From positions 1 through 16,220 of the forward strand of contig URWC01000027.1 of the NCBI GenBank assembly GCA_900551555.1: a DNA stretch of 16,220 bases. Reading direction: 5' to 3'. A model generated the notes under the pieces. It did not search any database. It saw nothing but the letters and a program-made list of their open reading frames with translations, and had not been told where the DNA came from. This DNA comes from an uncultured Collinsella sp. Lineage in GTDB: Bacteria; Actinomycetota; Coriobacteriia; Coriobacteriales; Coriobacteriaceae. Of the stretch, positions 1 to 7,493 are shown piece by piece. The position numbers were made by a program, and so were the translations under genes. Each line of letters starts with the position of its first letter. The first letter of the stretch is position 1.

Positions 1-473
1 GCCTTTTCGGCCGCGGCTTTGCGCGCCTTGGCCTCGGCGGCGGCACGCACCTTCATGGCTTTCTCGCGCGCGGCCTTCACCTCGGGCGTGATGACGCTCA
101 TGGGCTCGGCAGTCGAAACCTGGTAGAAAAAGCCCTTAAAGTCGATCTGCATGTCGGTGATGGCAAGGCCAAACAGGTCGTGGGCCTCATTTTCAAACGG
201 GAACACCGCGGGGTAATACGAGCTGATGGACGGAATCTCCTGGTACTGGTCGATGCCCTCAACCACCAGGTCCTCAATCGCATAGCTGCTGTCCTGCGCA
301 ATATGCTCCTGAGCAGCACGAACGTTGATAAACGTATAGACCAAGCGATACGAGCCGTCGTCGACGTTGCGTTCAGCGTGCATTTGCACAAAGCGCGCGC
401 CGACGCCCTTAAGCGCCTGGACATGCGACAGAAGCTCTTCGATCCCGACGGTGGTATAGATAGCCTTTTGCAT
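1..473 (-). CDS. echD: EchD-like (NuoC/30-kDa family) subunit, 3' part beyond window
   Basis: Partial gene: 157 codons are visible and no stop is reached at the left edge. It belongs to the NuoC/30-kDa family, the peripheral-arm subunit that holds the large catalytic subunit. The best family landmark is FPFENEAHDLFGL near residue 100, matching the WERE-x-DLFG signature of NuoC, HycE N-terminus and EchD. After about residue 120 the chain becomes a Lys/Ala/Glu-rich, probably helical tail that continues out of the window; this is unusual for EchD. The ATG overlaps the preceding stop by one base (TAATG), with AAAGGAGG seven bases upstream, so translation is coupled to echC. Order after echAB and echC matches the Ech hydrogenase operon. 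The large (NuoD/EchE) subunit lies outside, so hydrogenase activity itself is inferred. Confidence 0.8.
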   Translation of the reverse strand, partial: MQKAIYTTVGIEELLSHVQALKGVGARFVQMHAERNVDDGSYRLVYTFINVRAAQEHIAQDSSYAIEDLVVEGIDQYQEIPSISSYYPAVFPFENEAHDLFGLAITDMQIDFKGFFYQVSTAEPMSVITPEVKAAREKAMKVRAAAEAKARKAAAEK

Positions 474-1027
474 TACTCGGCCTCCTTTGCAGCGGCGGTC
501 GCGTCGCCGGCCTCCGCAGCAGCCACAAACCCGTCCTCGCCCAGCTCAACGCCACCGTCCCAGGTTGCGGCACCGCCTACGGTGAGCGGATCGCCGCCAG
601 CACGCATCACGGCCTCCTTCTGATCCAGGATGCCGCACGCCTCCACGATGGCATCGATCACCGTCTCGGGACGGATGGCGCACCCGGGCGCGTACACGTC
701 CACGGGAATCGCGCGGTCCACGCCGCCGATCACGTTATAGGCATCGCGGAACACGCCGCCCGAGCACGCGCAGATGCCGCACGCCACCACGCACTTGGGC
801 TCGAGCATCTGGTTGTAGATCTGGCGCACGACGGGCAGGTTCTGGGCATTGACCGACCCCGTCACCAAAAAGATGTCCGCATGCTTGGGGTTGCCGGTGT
901 TGACCACGCCAAAGCGCTCCGCATCGAACAGCGGCGTGAGCGAGGCCAGCACCTCGATATCGCATCCGTTGCAGCTCGAGCCGTCGTAATGAATAACCCA
1001 CGGCGAGCGCGACATTTTATGATCCAT
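473..1027 (-). CDS. echC: EchC-like (NuoB/20-kDa family) [4Fe-4S] subunit
   Basis: 184 residues. It is the small iron-sulfur subunit of a group 4 [NiFe]-hydrogenase/complex I-type enzyme, carrying the cluster next to the catalytic site. The visible ligand set is C19-x2-C22 (SCNGCDIE), C86 in GICACSGGVF and C116 in APGCAIRPE. The CxxC spacing rather than the adjacent CC of NuoB points to the hydrogenase-type branch. The usual core ends near residue 145; an acidic, Ala/Gly-rich tail of about 40 residues follows and is not typical of the family. The start is fixed by AGGAGG eight bases upstream, and this Shine-Dalgarno overlaps the stop of the upstream fusion gene. Cytoplasmic face of the membrane complex encoded by its neighbours. 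Confidence 0.88.
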   Translation of the reverse strand: MDHKMSRSPWVIHYDGSSCNGCDIEVLASLTPLFDAERFGVVNTGNPKHADIFLVTGSVNAQNLPVVRQIYNQMLEPKCVVACGICACSGGVFRDAYNVIGGVDRAIPVDVYAPGCAIRPETVIDAIVEACGILDQKEAVMRAGGDPLTVGGAATWDGGVELGEDGFVAAAEAGDATAAAKEAE

Positions 1028-1039
1028 GGATGCCGCCTC

Positions 1040-3922
1040 CTAAATAAACACGTCGACGAGGATGGGCATAAGGTTGAGCAGGCCAAACACCAGCGCCACG
1101 CCCCATCCGAGCTTAAAGCAGCTGCGCCAGGTACTGCGTGCGAAGGTGTTGTCGATAAGCACCTCGACAAAGTACGTCGCGGCCATCACGACCAGGGCGA
1201 CCACCCAGCTCACCGGGTTGCCCCAAACAAAGAACATGCCCACCCACATCAAAAACAGCACGGTCTCGCACCAGTGCATAAGGGTCATCTTGGCCAGCGT
1301 GCCGCCGCTCATCTCGGTGGCGACGCCCTGAACGATCTCCTGATGCGCGTGATGCGAGTACGAAAGATCGAACGGCGACTTGCGCAGCTTGATGGTAAGT
1401 ACCGCGAGCAGCGCGAGGAAAATGGGCGCGCTGTACACGATGATGGGGGCCGACTGCCCCGTCACGGCGATGGAATCGAAGCTGTCGGTGGCAAGGTACA
1501 GGCCCACGCTCATCAGCAGAACGGCGGGCTCGTAACTCATGACCTGCAGCAGCTCGCGGTCGGCACCGACCTGGGCAAACGGGCTTTGCGTCGAGGCGGA
1601 CGCCAGCACCACAAAGATCGCGGCGAGCGTCACCATAAAAGCGCACAGCAGCGTGTTGGAGCCCGACACAAAGATGCCGCCGCCCACGACGGTAAAGATG
1701 AGCGCGCACGCCATGTAGGTATCGTCCATGGTGTTTACGCTGGCAGGGGCCTTGCGCAGCAGCTTGGCAACGTCGTAGAACGGTTGCAGCAGGCGCGGGC
1801 CCACACGGCCCTGCATGCGAGCCGAAAGCTTACGGTCAACGCCGTCGATCAGGCCGCCCACAAGCGGCGCCAGCAGGGCAAACGCCACGGTGCCAATAAA
1901 GATGCCCACGACACCCGAACCTTCAAAATACTTACCGCGCAGCACCGAGGGTGCACTCATGGCAAGTCGCTCGGGCCCAATCCACGCGCAACACAGCAGC
2001 GCAAACAAGATAATGCTGCAGCACACGACGCTACCCACGGGGCCAATACGCTTCTCGCCAAGGGCGTCCTCCGAGTACCAATTGCGCTTTTCGGCCTTCA
2101 CCTCATGTCCCATCGAGCCGCGGAAATGGCGGTAATTGTCGGTTCCCACGCCCGAAAGATATACGTTTACGTGCGGTTTGTTGCTCACGCGGAATGACGT
2201 CAGCAGCACCACGGCGATAAACGCCACGATAACCACCATCAGATACATGGCGTCCTTGCCAATAACGTACGGCACGCGGCCAAACACCATGGCCAAGTAA
2301 GGCGACACCAAACCGCTCGAGATAATCGGGAAGGCCACGCAGCACAGAATCAGCAGCGCGGCGATGGTGTTGAGCGCCATCCATTCGGTCTTATGGACAT
2401 TGACCTCAACGTTTTGAGCCGTGGGGTCGACGCCCGAAAGCTTGGCGAGCCACTTGCCCCAGAAGTAAAACGTCGCGGCCGAGCCAAAGGCAAGCACCAT
2501 GATCATGAGCACGTTGCCGGTCTGCGCAAACGCCACCAGGGCGCCCCACTTGGACACGAGCATGCCAAACGGCGCCACAAACATGCCCATGATGCCCAGC
2601 ATCATCAGGCGCGTCAGGTGCGGCATGCGGCTGAACATACCGTCCATGTCCTCGATGTTGCGGCTGCCGATATGATGCTCGGCCGTGCCCACGCACAGGA
2701 ACAGCAGCGACTTGGCCACCGTGTGGAACAGGATCAGGAAGATGGCCGCCCATACGGCCTCGGGCGCCCCGACACCCAAACAGGCACTGATGAGGCCCAA
2801 GTTGGAAATGGTGGAGTACGCGAGTACGCGTTTGGCGTTGCTCTGCGAGATGGCCATGAGGGCAGCGAGCAAAAACGTGATGGCGCCCACACTCGTGACC
2901 ATAAAGCCGGTCACGGGATAGATGGCATAGAGCGGGCTCAGCTTGACCATCAGGAACACACCGGCCTTGACCATGGTTGACGAGTGCAGCAGGGCGCTCG
3001 TGGGCGTGGGGGCAACCATGGCGCCGAGCAGCCAGGTGTGGAACGGCATCTGCGCTGCCTTGGTGAGCGCGGCGAGCGACAGCAGGACGACCGGCATCAC
3101 CAGCAGCGCGGATTGCGCGGTTCCGGCGCCGGAAAGCTCAATCACGCCCGAGATGGTCAGCGGCATGCCGTTAACGTGCAGGTACATGAGTCCGACCAAA
3201 AACGCGATGCCGCCCAGCATGTTGAGGATGATCTGGGTAAAGGCGTTCTTGATGGCCTCGGGCGTGCGCGTATAGCCAATCATGAGGAACGAGCACACGG
3301 TGGTGATTTCCCAACCGCAGAACAGCCACTCCAGGTTGTCGCTCGTCACAATGACGAACATGGCCGAGAGGAACAGGAACATAAGCGCCAGGAACTGCGG
3401 GCGACGGTCGGGCGCGGTCTGCCCGCGCAGCGCGGCCTCGTGCTCGTCGTGGGCCTGGAAGTCCTTCATGTAGCCAAGGGCGTACACGCAGATAAGGCTG
3501 CCGACGATGCCGACGGCAAGCACCATGATCACGCTCATGTAGTCCAGGTAGAGCGGCGTGGTGGTGACGGCTTCGGCCGCGGGCAGCGTCATGGCCGCGA
3601 AGGCGACCGAGCCCACCAGCTGCACTATGCCGAGTACTGTGGTGAGCGTGTTCTTATATTTGTGCGCGTTGTACAGGATGACGGCGCACAGGATTACGTC
3701 GATAACGGAGCTGATGATGGAGAGCGTGTGCGAGATGTTCGGGGCGACCTCGAAGCTCTGCGGGCCCGTGCCAAAAAACATGACGGCGACTACAACCGTC
3801 ACCGCCATGATGATGCCGGAGCCTATGAGCCCCACCGCATCGCGGGCGCGGTCGCCGCGCGCGAGCAACATGCCCAGCGCCGGTACCAGCGGAAACAGGG
3901 TAAGGAAATACAGTAGCGTCAT
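1040..3922 (-). CDS. echA-echB: EchA-EchB fusion: NuoL/HyfB-like antiporter subunit joined to NuoH/HycD-like subunit
   Basis: 960-residue polytopic membrane protein. Residues 1 to about 655 are a NuoL/NuoN/Mrp-type proton-pumping subunit: E205 in CGWEITTVCSFLMIGY, K288 in LTKAAQMPFHTWL, K364 in SQSNAKRVLAYSTISNLG and H400/K404 in FHTVAKSLLFL match the conserved ion-channel charges. Residues about 668-960 are a NuoH/HycD/EchB-type anchor: ARMQGRVGPRLLQPFYDVAK at 701-720, ADRELLQVMSYEPA, and KSPFDLSYSHHAHQEIVQG. The frame is open throughout, so the two subunits appear fused; elsewhere they are normally separate adjacent genes in the same order. Start: ATG with GGGGGAG about eight bases upstream. 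First gene of the operon, 12 bases before echC. Function: membrane domain of an energy-converting hydrogenase-like complex, coupling ferredoxin oxidation to H+ or Na+ export (inferred from family). Confidence 0.9.
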   Translation of the reverse strand: MTLLYFLTLFPLVPALGMLLARGDRARDAVGLIGSGIIMAVTVVVAVMFFGTGPQSFEVAPNISHTLSIISSVIDVILCAVILYNAHKYKNTLTTVLGIVQLVGSVAFAAMTLPAAEAVTTTPLYLDYMSVIMVLAVGIVGSLICVYALGYMKDFQAHDEHEAALRGQTAPDRRPQFLALMFLFLSAMFVIVTSDNLEWLFCGWEITTVCSFLMIGYTRTPEAIKNAFTQIILNMLGGIAFLVGLMYLHVNGMPLTISGVIELSGAGTAQSALLVMPVVLLSLAALTKAAQMPFHTWLLGAMVAPTPTSALLHSSTMVKAGVFLMVKLSPLYAIYPVTGFMVTSVGAITFLLAALMAISQSNAKRVLAYSTISNLGLISACLGVGAPEAVWAAIFLILFHTVAKSLLFLCVGTAEHHIGSRNIEDMDGMFSRMPHLTRLMMLGIMGMFVAPFGMLVSKWGALVAFAQTGNVLMIMVLAFGSAATFYFWGKWLAKLSGVDPTAQNVEVNVHKTEWMALNTIAALLILCCVAFPIISSGLVSPYLAMVFGRVPYVIGKDAMYLMVVIVAFIAVVLLTSFRVSNKPHVNVYLSGVGTDNYRHFRGSMGHEVKAEKRNWYSEDALGEKRIGPVGSVVCCSIILFALLCCAWIGPERLAMSAPSVLRGKYFEGSGVVGIFIGTVAFALLAPLVGGLIDGVDRKLSARMQGRVGPRLLQPFYDVAKLLRKAPASVNTMDDTYMACALIFTVVGGGIFVSGSNTLLCAFMVTLAAIFVVLASASTQSPFAQVGADRELLQVMSYEPAVLLMSVGLYLATDSFDSIAVTGQSAPIIVYSAPIFLALLAVLTIKLRKSPFDLSYSHHAHQEIVQGVATEMSGGTLAKMTLMHWCETVLFLMWVGMFFVWGNPVSWVVALVVMAATYFVEVLIDNTFARSTWRSCFKLGWGVALVFGLLNLMPILVDVFI

Positions 3923-3958
3923 ACCATCACTCCCCCATGCAAAAACGCTGCAATTGTT

Positions 3959-3968
3959 TAACGTTATA
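3959..3968 (-). promoter_or_regulatory. possible -10 element and small palindrome upstream of the ech operon
   Basis: On the minus strand TATAAC (3963-3968) lies about 40 bases before the echAB start and resembles a sigma-70 -10 box. It overlaps the perfect 8-bp palindrome TAACGTTA (3959-3966), which could be an operator. I see no convincing -35 hexamer at 16-18 bases, so this is a weak call. The rest of 3923-4172 shows no coding sequence I can support. Confidence 0.25.
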
Positions 3969-4172
3969 GCTCAATTACGGGGTTGCGGTGGCAGGTTTTC
4001 GGTCAACTGGGGAGTTTTAGGCGTACGGGGCAAGGGCACGTCCGCTTTGGAGCAGAGAGACGACGCTCCCCTATCGCAGCGACAGGCGCGCGGGCCACTG
4101 CGCGCGGTTTATTGGCCACTTTGGAGGATGTCCCGACAGGCTCGCGCCGGTCCAAAAAGTTGGCGCGGCAAG

Positions 4173-4194
4173 AAAAATGCGCCCCTGTGGGCGC
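4173..4194 (-). terminator. Rho-independent terminator of the HTH gene
   Basis: Minus-strand hairpin with a perfect 6-bp GC stem (GCGCCC / GGGCGC, loop ACAG) followed by ATTTTT. It starts 14 bases after the HTH gene stop and separates that gene from the ech operon. Confidence 0.8.
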
Positions 4195-4207
4195 ACCATC
4201 CCGTTTG

Positions 4208-4603
4208 CTATTCCGCCTTTTTAACGCGCGGCTTGCGACCGCGCGGCTTATCGACCAGTGCGGCCTCACCGCTCTCGCGGTACTGACGGCACCAAGCCTT
4301 GACCGAAGACTCGCTGGGAATCTTGTGCTTGATCATGGCCTCGCGAACCGTCAAGCCGTTTTCCAGACGGTCCTTAACCACAGCGAGCTTTACGTCGTAC
4401 GAGTAGGTGTGATGATGCGAACCGGCATTGAGAACGGCGTCGGCACCGCCCACGGCATACGCGCGGGCCCACTGACGAGCCGTGGCCTGGGGAATGCCAA
4501 GCTCCGCGGCGAGGGCGCGATGACCGACCCCCTCTTGAAGGATCTCGACGGCGCGCTGCCTAACCTCGGGCGCATGCGTGCGAGTCCTAGTTGCTTCCGA
4601 CAT
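4208..4603 (-). CDS. orphan double helix-turn-helix protein, IS3/IS150 OrfA (InsJ)-like
   Basis: 131 residues from the ATG at 4603; a GTG at 4612 would add three residues. I prefer the ATG because an AGAAG lies eight bases before it, while the GTG has little in front. Two HTH units are visible: about residues 10-50 (VRQRAVEILQEGVGHRALAA, then LGIPQATARQW) and 65-105 (YDVKLAVVKDRLENGLTVRE, then KIPSESSVKAWCRQY), followed by a basic end RGRKPRVKKAE. This layout matches the DNA-binding half of IS150-type OrfA/InsJ. Full OrfA proteins continue into a leucine-zipper region after the GRPP-like motif; here the protein stops there. No orfB (DDE transposase) and no inverted repeats flank it, and it has its own terminator. 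It may be a remnant of an insertion sequence or a gene kept as a DNA-binding protein. Confidence 0.75.
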   Translation of the reverse strand: MSEATRTRTHAPEVRQRAVEILQEGVGHRALAAELGIPQATARQWARAYAVGGADAVLNAGSHHHTYSYDVKLAVVKDRLENGLTVREAMIKHKIPSESSVKAWCRQYRESGEAALVDKPRGRKPRVKKAE

Positions 4604-4936
4604 ACCTGCCACTTCTTAGCCTTAACCGTTAATCTGCTTTCTTACGTGCAAGTTAGATAGTAGCATTTTACCGTTTGCTCAAAGCAGTTAATTAAAATAG
4701 ACGCGGCGTTATCTGGGCATTTGGCACCAAATTACGACATTTCTTTATCGATTATTTACGCTGGTAGCTGACTCGCAGCTAATCGTCATTCGCTTGTCAA
4801 CAAAATTGGCATCTCTTTATGTCCTTTGGTATAGAGGATATAGTTATTAACCCCTCCCTCAATAATTTTGAGTGATCTGCAAGACAGTAGACGTCCTCAC
4901 TCCTCATGATTACCGCGCATTGCCGTCCACCGGAGC
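4604..4936. other. AT-rich intergenic region without a supported gene
   Basis: About 330 bases, clearly AT-richer than the surrounding genes, especially 4620-4870. It must carry the promoter of the HTH gene. On the minus strand TTGAGC is followed after 17 bases by TATCTA, but this -10 match is poor. Short frames here have no ribosome binding site or family features. Nothing else is recognisable. Confidence 0.4.
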
Positions 4937-4977
4937 AAAACAAAAAGGGCGGGACCTGCTGCGCTTGCAGGCCCCGC
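4937..4977 (-). terminator. Rho-independent terminator of the flavin oxidoreductase gene
   Basis: On the minus strand GCGGGGCCTGC pairs with GCAGGTCCCGC over 11 bp (one G-U) around a 7-base loop, followed by CCTTTTTGTTTTG. It lies about 75 bases after the stop at 5053, so that gene is a single-gene transcript. Confidence 0.88.
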
Positions 4978-5052
4978 ACCGGCTGACACCCGACGGGACA
5001 CAGCCGGGCGAGACGGATCCGTGCTACCGCCCCGCCTGGCCGCGATGTTCAA

Positions 5053-7077
5053 CTACAGCTCGTTGGCCGCGTGATACGCCGTGCGAATGGCGCTCGCGAT
5101 GTCGGCGGTGCGCTCACCCGAGCAGTCGCCCACGCAGGTCACGGGCACCGTTACGCCATCCAGGTCAAACGTGTTGGCCTTGGAGCCCACGGCCATCACC
5201 ACGTAATCGCAGGCGATCTTCACCGGCTCCTCGGCGCCGTCCTCGGTGGTGCGAACAGCCTCCACGCCCTCGTCGGTAATGGCGGTCAGGCGGGTCTTCA
5301 CGTGCTGCTCCACGTTGTGCTCTGCAAAGTCGCTCATAATCAGCGGCAGAATGGTCTCGGACTCGCCCGCGGCAATCTTGTCGAGCATCTCGACGATCGC
5401 CACCTCGCAGCCGTGCTGCAGCAGATACTCGGCAGTCTCGGTGCCCACCAGGCCAATGACGGCGACGCGGCCGCTGAGCTCCACCTTGCCGGCCAGCACG
5501 TCCCAGCTCGAGACGACCTTGTCCGAGTCGGCGCCCGGAACGGGGATGACCACGTCGTGCGCGCCCACGGCCACAATCGCGGCGTCGGCGGCGTTGAGGT
5601 CCTCAGCGGTAGCGGCATGGCTGAGCTCAACCTTCACGCCCAGGCCAGGCAGAATCTTCTCGTAGTACTCGACCGAGCGCATGATCTCGTCCTTGCGCGG
5701 AGGCGCAGCCGCCAGCACAATCTGGCCGCCCAGGTGATCGCTCGCCTCGTAGATGGTCACGTCGTAGCCGCGCTTGGCCGCCACGCGTGCGGCCTCCAGG
5801 CCGGCGATGCCGCCGCCCACCACGGCGATCTTCTTGTCGCCCTCGCCCGGCTTAATGGCGATGGTCGCCTCGTCGCCGTTCTCGGCGTTGAGCACGCACG
5901 AGATGTACTTGCGGTTTTGAATCGCGTCGACACAGCCCTTGTTGCAGTTGAGGCACTCGCGGATGGGCTCACCCGTGGCGGCCTTCAGCGCAATGTCGGG
6001 GTCGCACATGAGCGAGCGGCCGTAGGCGATGATGTCGGCCGCGCCGTCTTCCAGAATCTTCTCGCCGGCCTCGACCGAGACAACACGGCCCACGGTTGCC
6101 ACCGGCACGGAGACCAGGGCCTTGACGCGCTCGGCCACGGGCAGCGTCCAGTTGTAGGGCATGGCGCCCATGGGCGGAATGGTGTCGCCCATGTTGCCGG
6201 TGTGGTTGGCCTGCGCGACCTGGATCATGTCGATGCCCGCGCCCTCGAGCAGCTTGGCAAACTCGCAGGCCTCGTCGGGCTGCAGGCCGCCCTTGCCGCG
6301 CGGCGTGCCGTCGGGGTTCTCCATAATCACGGGGAGCTTGTACTCCACCATCAGCTGCGGCGCGGCTTCCTTAATGGCAGCGACGACCTCCAGCGCGTAG
6401 CGAACGCGGTTCTCGAACGAACCACCGTACTCGTCGGTGCGCTGGTTGAGGATGGCCGAGCACAGCGAACCCACCAGGCGGTCGCCGTGGACCTCGATGG
6501 CATCGATCCCGGCCTGCTGTGCGCGAGCGGCCGAGGCAGCGATGGCCTCCTTGATCTGGGTGAGCTGCTCCACACTCGCCTCGTTCACAAAGTGCTGCAT
6601 GTCGTGGTGCAGCTTGGCGTAGGCCTGGTTGCGGATCTCGTTGGACTCGGCCATCTTGGCGGCAAAGGTCTCCTCGTCGCCGGCGGCCTTGGCCTCCTGC
6701 GCGGCCTTGGCGGCGGCCATGGATCCCATGACCATGCGGCCGACACCGGGCACATCGTACTCGGGGTGGAACAGCTGCAGCGCGACCTTGGCGCCGTGCT
6801 TGTGGACGACGTCGGCCAGGGCCTTAAACGTGGGAATCTGAGTGTCGGTCGCCAGCTTGGGCGTGGGGCTCGCGGTCATAACGGGAGCAACGTCACCGAT
6901 GACGATGTAGCTCACGCCGCCACGGGCCAGGCGCTCGTAAAAAGCCAGGCTGCGCTCGCCAATGGAACCGTCGCGCTCCTCGTAGCCGGTGGTCAGCGGC
7001 GGGAACATAATGCGGTTCTTGAGCTCAAGGGGGCCAACCGTAATGGGCTGGAGCAGCTTGGATGCAGGTGCGGTCAT
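5053..7077 (-). CDS. NADH:flavin oxidoreductase, old-yellow-enzyme/2,4-dienoyl-CoA-reductase-like (FMN, [4Fe-4S], FAD)
   Basis: 674 residues from the ATG at 7077. The ATG two codons earlier (7083) is rejected because GAGAGG would sit one base before it, against seven bases before 7077. Layout: OYE-type TIM barrel (about 5-370, LLQPITVGPLELKNRIMFPP, RTDEYGGSFENR, GRSLMCDPD); cluster ligands C375-x2-C378-x3-C382-x11-C394; FAD fold VVGGGIAGLEAA near 419-430; second nucleotide fold RVAVIGLVGTETAEYL. The architecture is that of FadH, BaiCD/BaiH, FldZ and trimethylamine dehydrogenase, enzymes that usually reduce activated C=C bonds with NAD(P)H. Odd point: after H197 (EVHGDRLVGSLCSAILN) the active-site stretch is about two residues shorter than the usual HGAHGYL form and has no Tyr. 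The substrate is unknown. Single-gene unit, divergent from the PucR gene. Confidence 0.9.
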   Translation of the reverse strand: MTAPASKLLQPITVGPLELKNRIMFPPLTTGYEERDGSIGERSLAFYERLARGGVSYIVIGDVAPVMTASPTPKLATDTQIPTFKALADVVHKHGAKVALQLFHPEYDVPGVGRMVMGSMAAAKAAQEAKAAGDEETFAAKMAESNEIRNQAYAKLHHDMQHFVNEASVEQLTQIKEAIAASAARAQQAGIDAIEVHGDRLVGSLCSAILNQRTDEYGGSFENRVRYALEVVAAIKEAAPQLMVEYKLPVIMENPDGTPRGKGGLQPDEACEFAKLLEGAGIDMIQVAQANHTGNMGDTIPPMGAMPYNWTLPVAERVKALVSVPVATVGRVVSVEAGEKILEDGAADIIAYGRSLMCDPDIALKAATGEPIRECLNCNKGCVDAIQNRKYISCVLNAENGDEATIAIKPGEGDKKIAVVGGGIAGLEAARVAAKRGYDVTIYEASDHLGGQIVLAAAPPRKDEIMRSVEYYEKILPGLGVKVELSHAATAEDLNAADAAIVAVGAHDVVIPVPGADSDKVVSSWDVLAGKVELSGRVAVIGLVGTETAEYLLQHGCEVAIVEMLDKIAAGESETILPLIMSDFAEHNVEQHVKTRLTAITDEGVEAVRTTEDGAEEPVKIACDYVVMAVGSKANTFDLDGVTVPVTCVGDCSGERTADIASAIRTAYHAANEL

Positions 7078-7219
7078 GGACATTCCTCTCTTGTAGGCGC
7101 GACGGCGATGGTGCCGCGTAGTTGTCTAGAGGATATGGCATGGGAATACAACAGCGCAACGGAAATCGGCAGACAGCAGGTAGCGGCAGGTGGATGGGGC
7201 GGGGCGGCCCGTCGGTTTG

Positions 7220-7274
7220 TCTCAATCTGTAACAGTTACTCAGCAAAACCGGGTCCTACTGTTACAGATCGAGA
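7220..7274. repeat. palindromic repeat unit A1 (15-bp arms, 25-bp centre)
   Basis: Left arm TCTCAATCTGTAACA (7220-7234) and right arm TGTTACAGATCGAGA (7260-7274) are inverted with one difference. The pairing extends outward through GGTTTG/CAAACC and inward by one pair to a 22-bp stem (7214-7235 with 7259-7280). Centre: 25 bases between the 15-bp arms. Same geometry as A2, B1 and B2. Confidence 0.9.
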
Positions 7275-7299
7275 CAAACCAAACCCGCCTGCCAGAAAA

Positions 7300-7354
7300 T
7301 CTCAATCTGTAACATCTACAGGCTAAAATCGGACCCACCTGTTACAGATCGAGA
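7300..7354. repeat. palindromic repeat unit A2
   Basis: Left arm TCTCAATCTGTAACA (7300-7314) and right arm TGTTACAGATCGAGA (7340-7354) are identical to those of A1. The 25-base centre shares the pattern TAC..GC.AAAA.CGG with A1. It starts exactly 80 bases after A1, so the four arms of this locus are spaced 40 bases centre to centre. Confidence 0.9.
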
Positions 7355-7435
7355 CATTCTCCAACAACAGCGCCACCCCGTTCGAGGAAACGACCGCCAC
7401 ACTCACCTTTTTAAACAACCTAATACTGCACAGCC

Positions 7436-7444
7436 TGCGATAAT
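7436..7444 (+). promoter_or_regulatory. possible extended -10 element of the PucR gene
   Basis: TGCGATAAT matches the extended -10 form TGnTATAAT at all but one position and lies 49 bases before the PucR start. There is no clear -35 hexamer, as is common for extended -10 promoters. Weak by itself. Confidence 0.3.
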
Positions 7445-7493
7445 AATTTGGTCACGCGTCGACTACGGCGAAGACGCGGCAGAAGGGACACCC

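Larger units (their letters stand above)
7078..7493. other. divergent intergenic region between flavin oxidoreductase and PucR genes
   Basis: 416 bases. 7085-7090 is the ribosome binding site of the leftward gene. 7120-7213 holds no feature I can name apart from a G-rich stretch at 7194-7212. 7214-7354 holds two palindromic repeats listed separately. 7355-7493 holds the PucR promoter region and its ribosome binding site (AAGGGA about seven bases before the ATG). No small gene is supported here. Confidence 0.7.

Noticed and set aside
4141..4170. Second terminator-like stem around CCAA-AAAG-TTGG
   Set aside because: Short, imperfect stem with no T-run on either strand; the adjacent 4173-4194 hairpin explains termination.
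3983..4660. Plus-strand frame of 225 codons across the HTH gene
   Set aside because: Runs antisense through the HTH coding region and its terminator; no motif.
4797..4979. Minus-strand 60-codon frame
   Set aside because: Its start lies inside the terminator stem of the flavin oxidoreductase gene, and it has no ribosome binding site.
5071..7326. Long plus-strand open frame of 751 codons opposite the flavin oxidoreductase
   Set aside because: Antisense shadow in GC-rich DNA: His/Arg/Gly/Leu-rich composition, no family motif, and the minus-strand gene has full family signatures and a ribosome binding site.
7214..7354. CRISPR array
   Set aside because: Repeats alternate in orientation, are only 15 bp, number four per locus, and the intervening sequences are related to each other; no cas genes are present.
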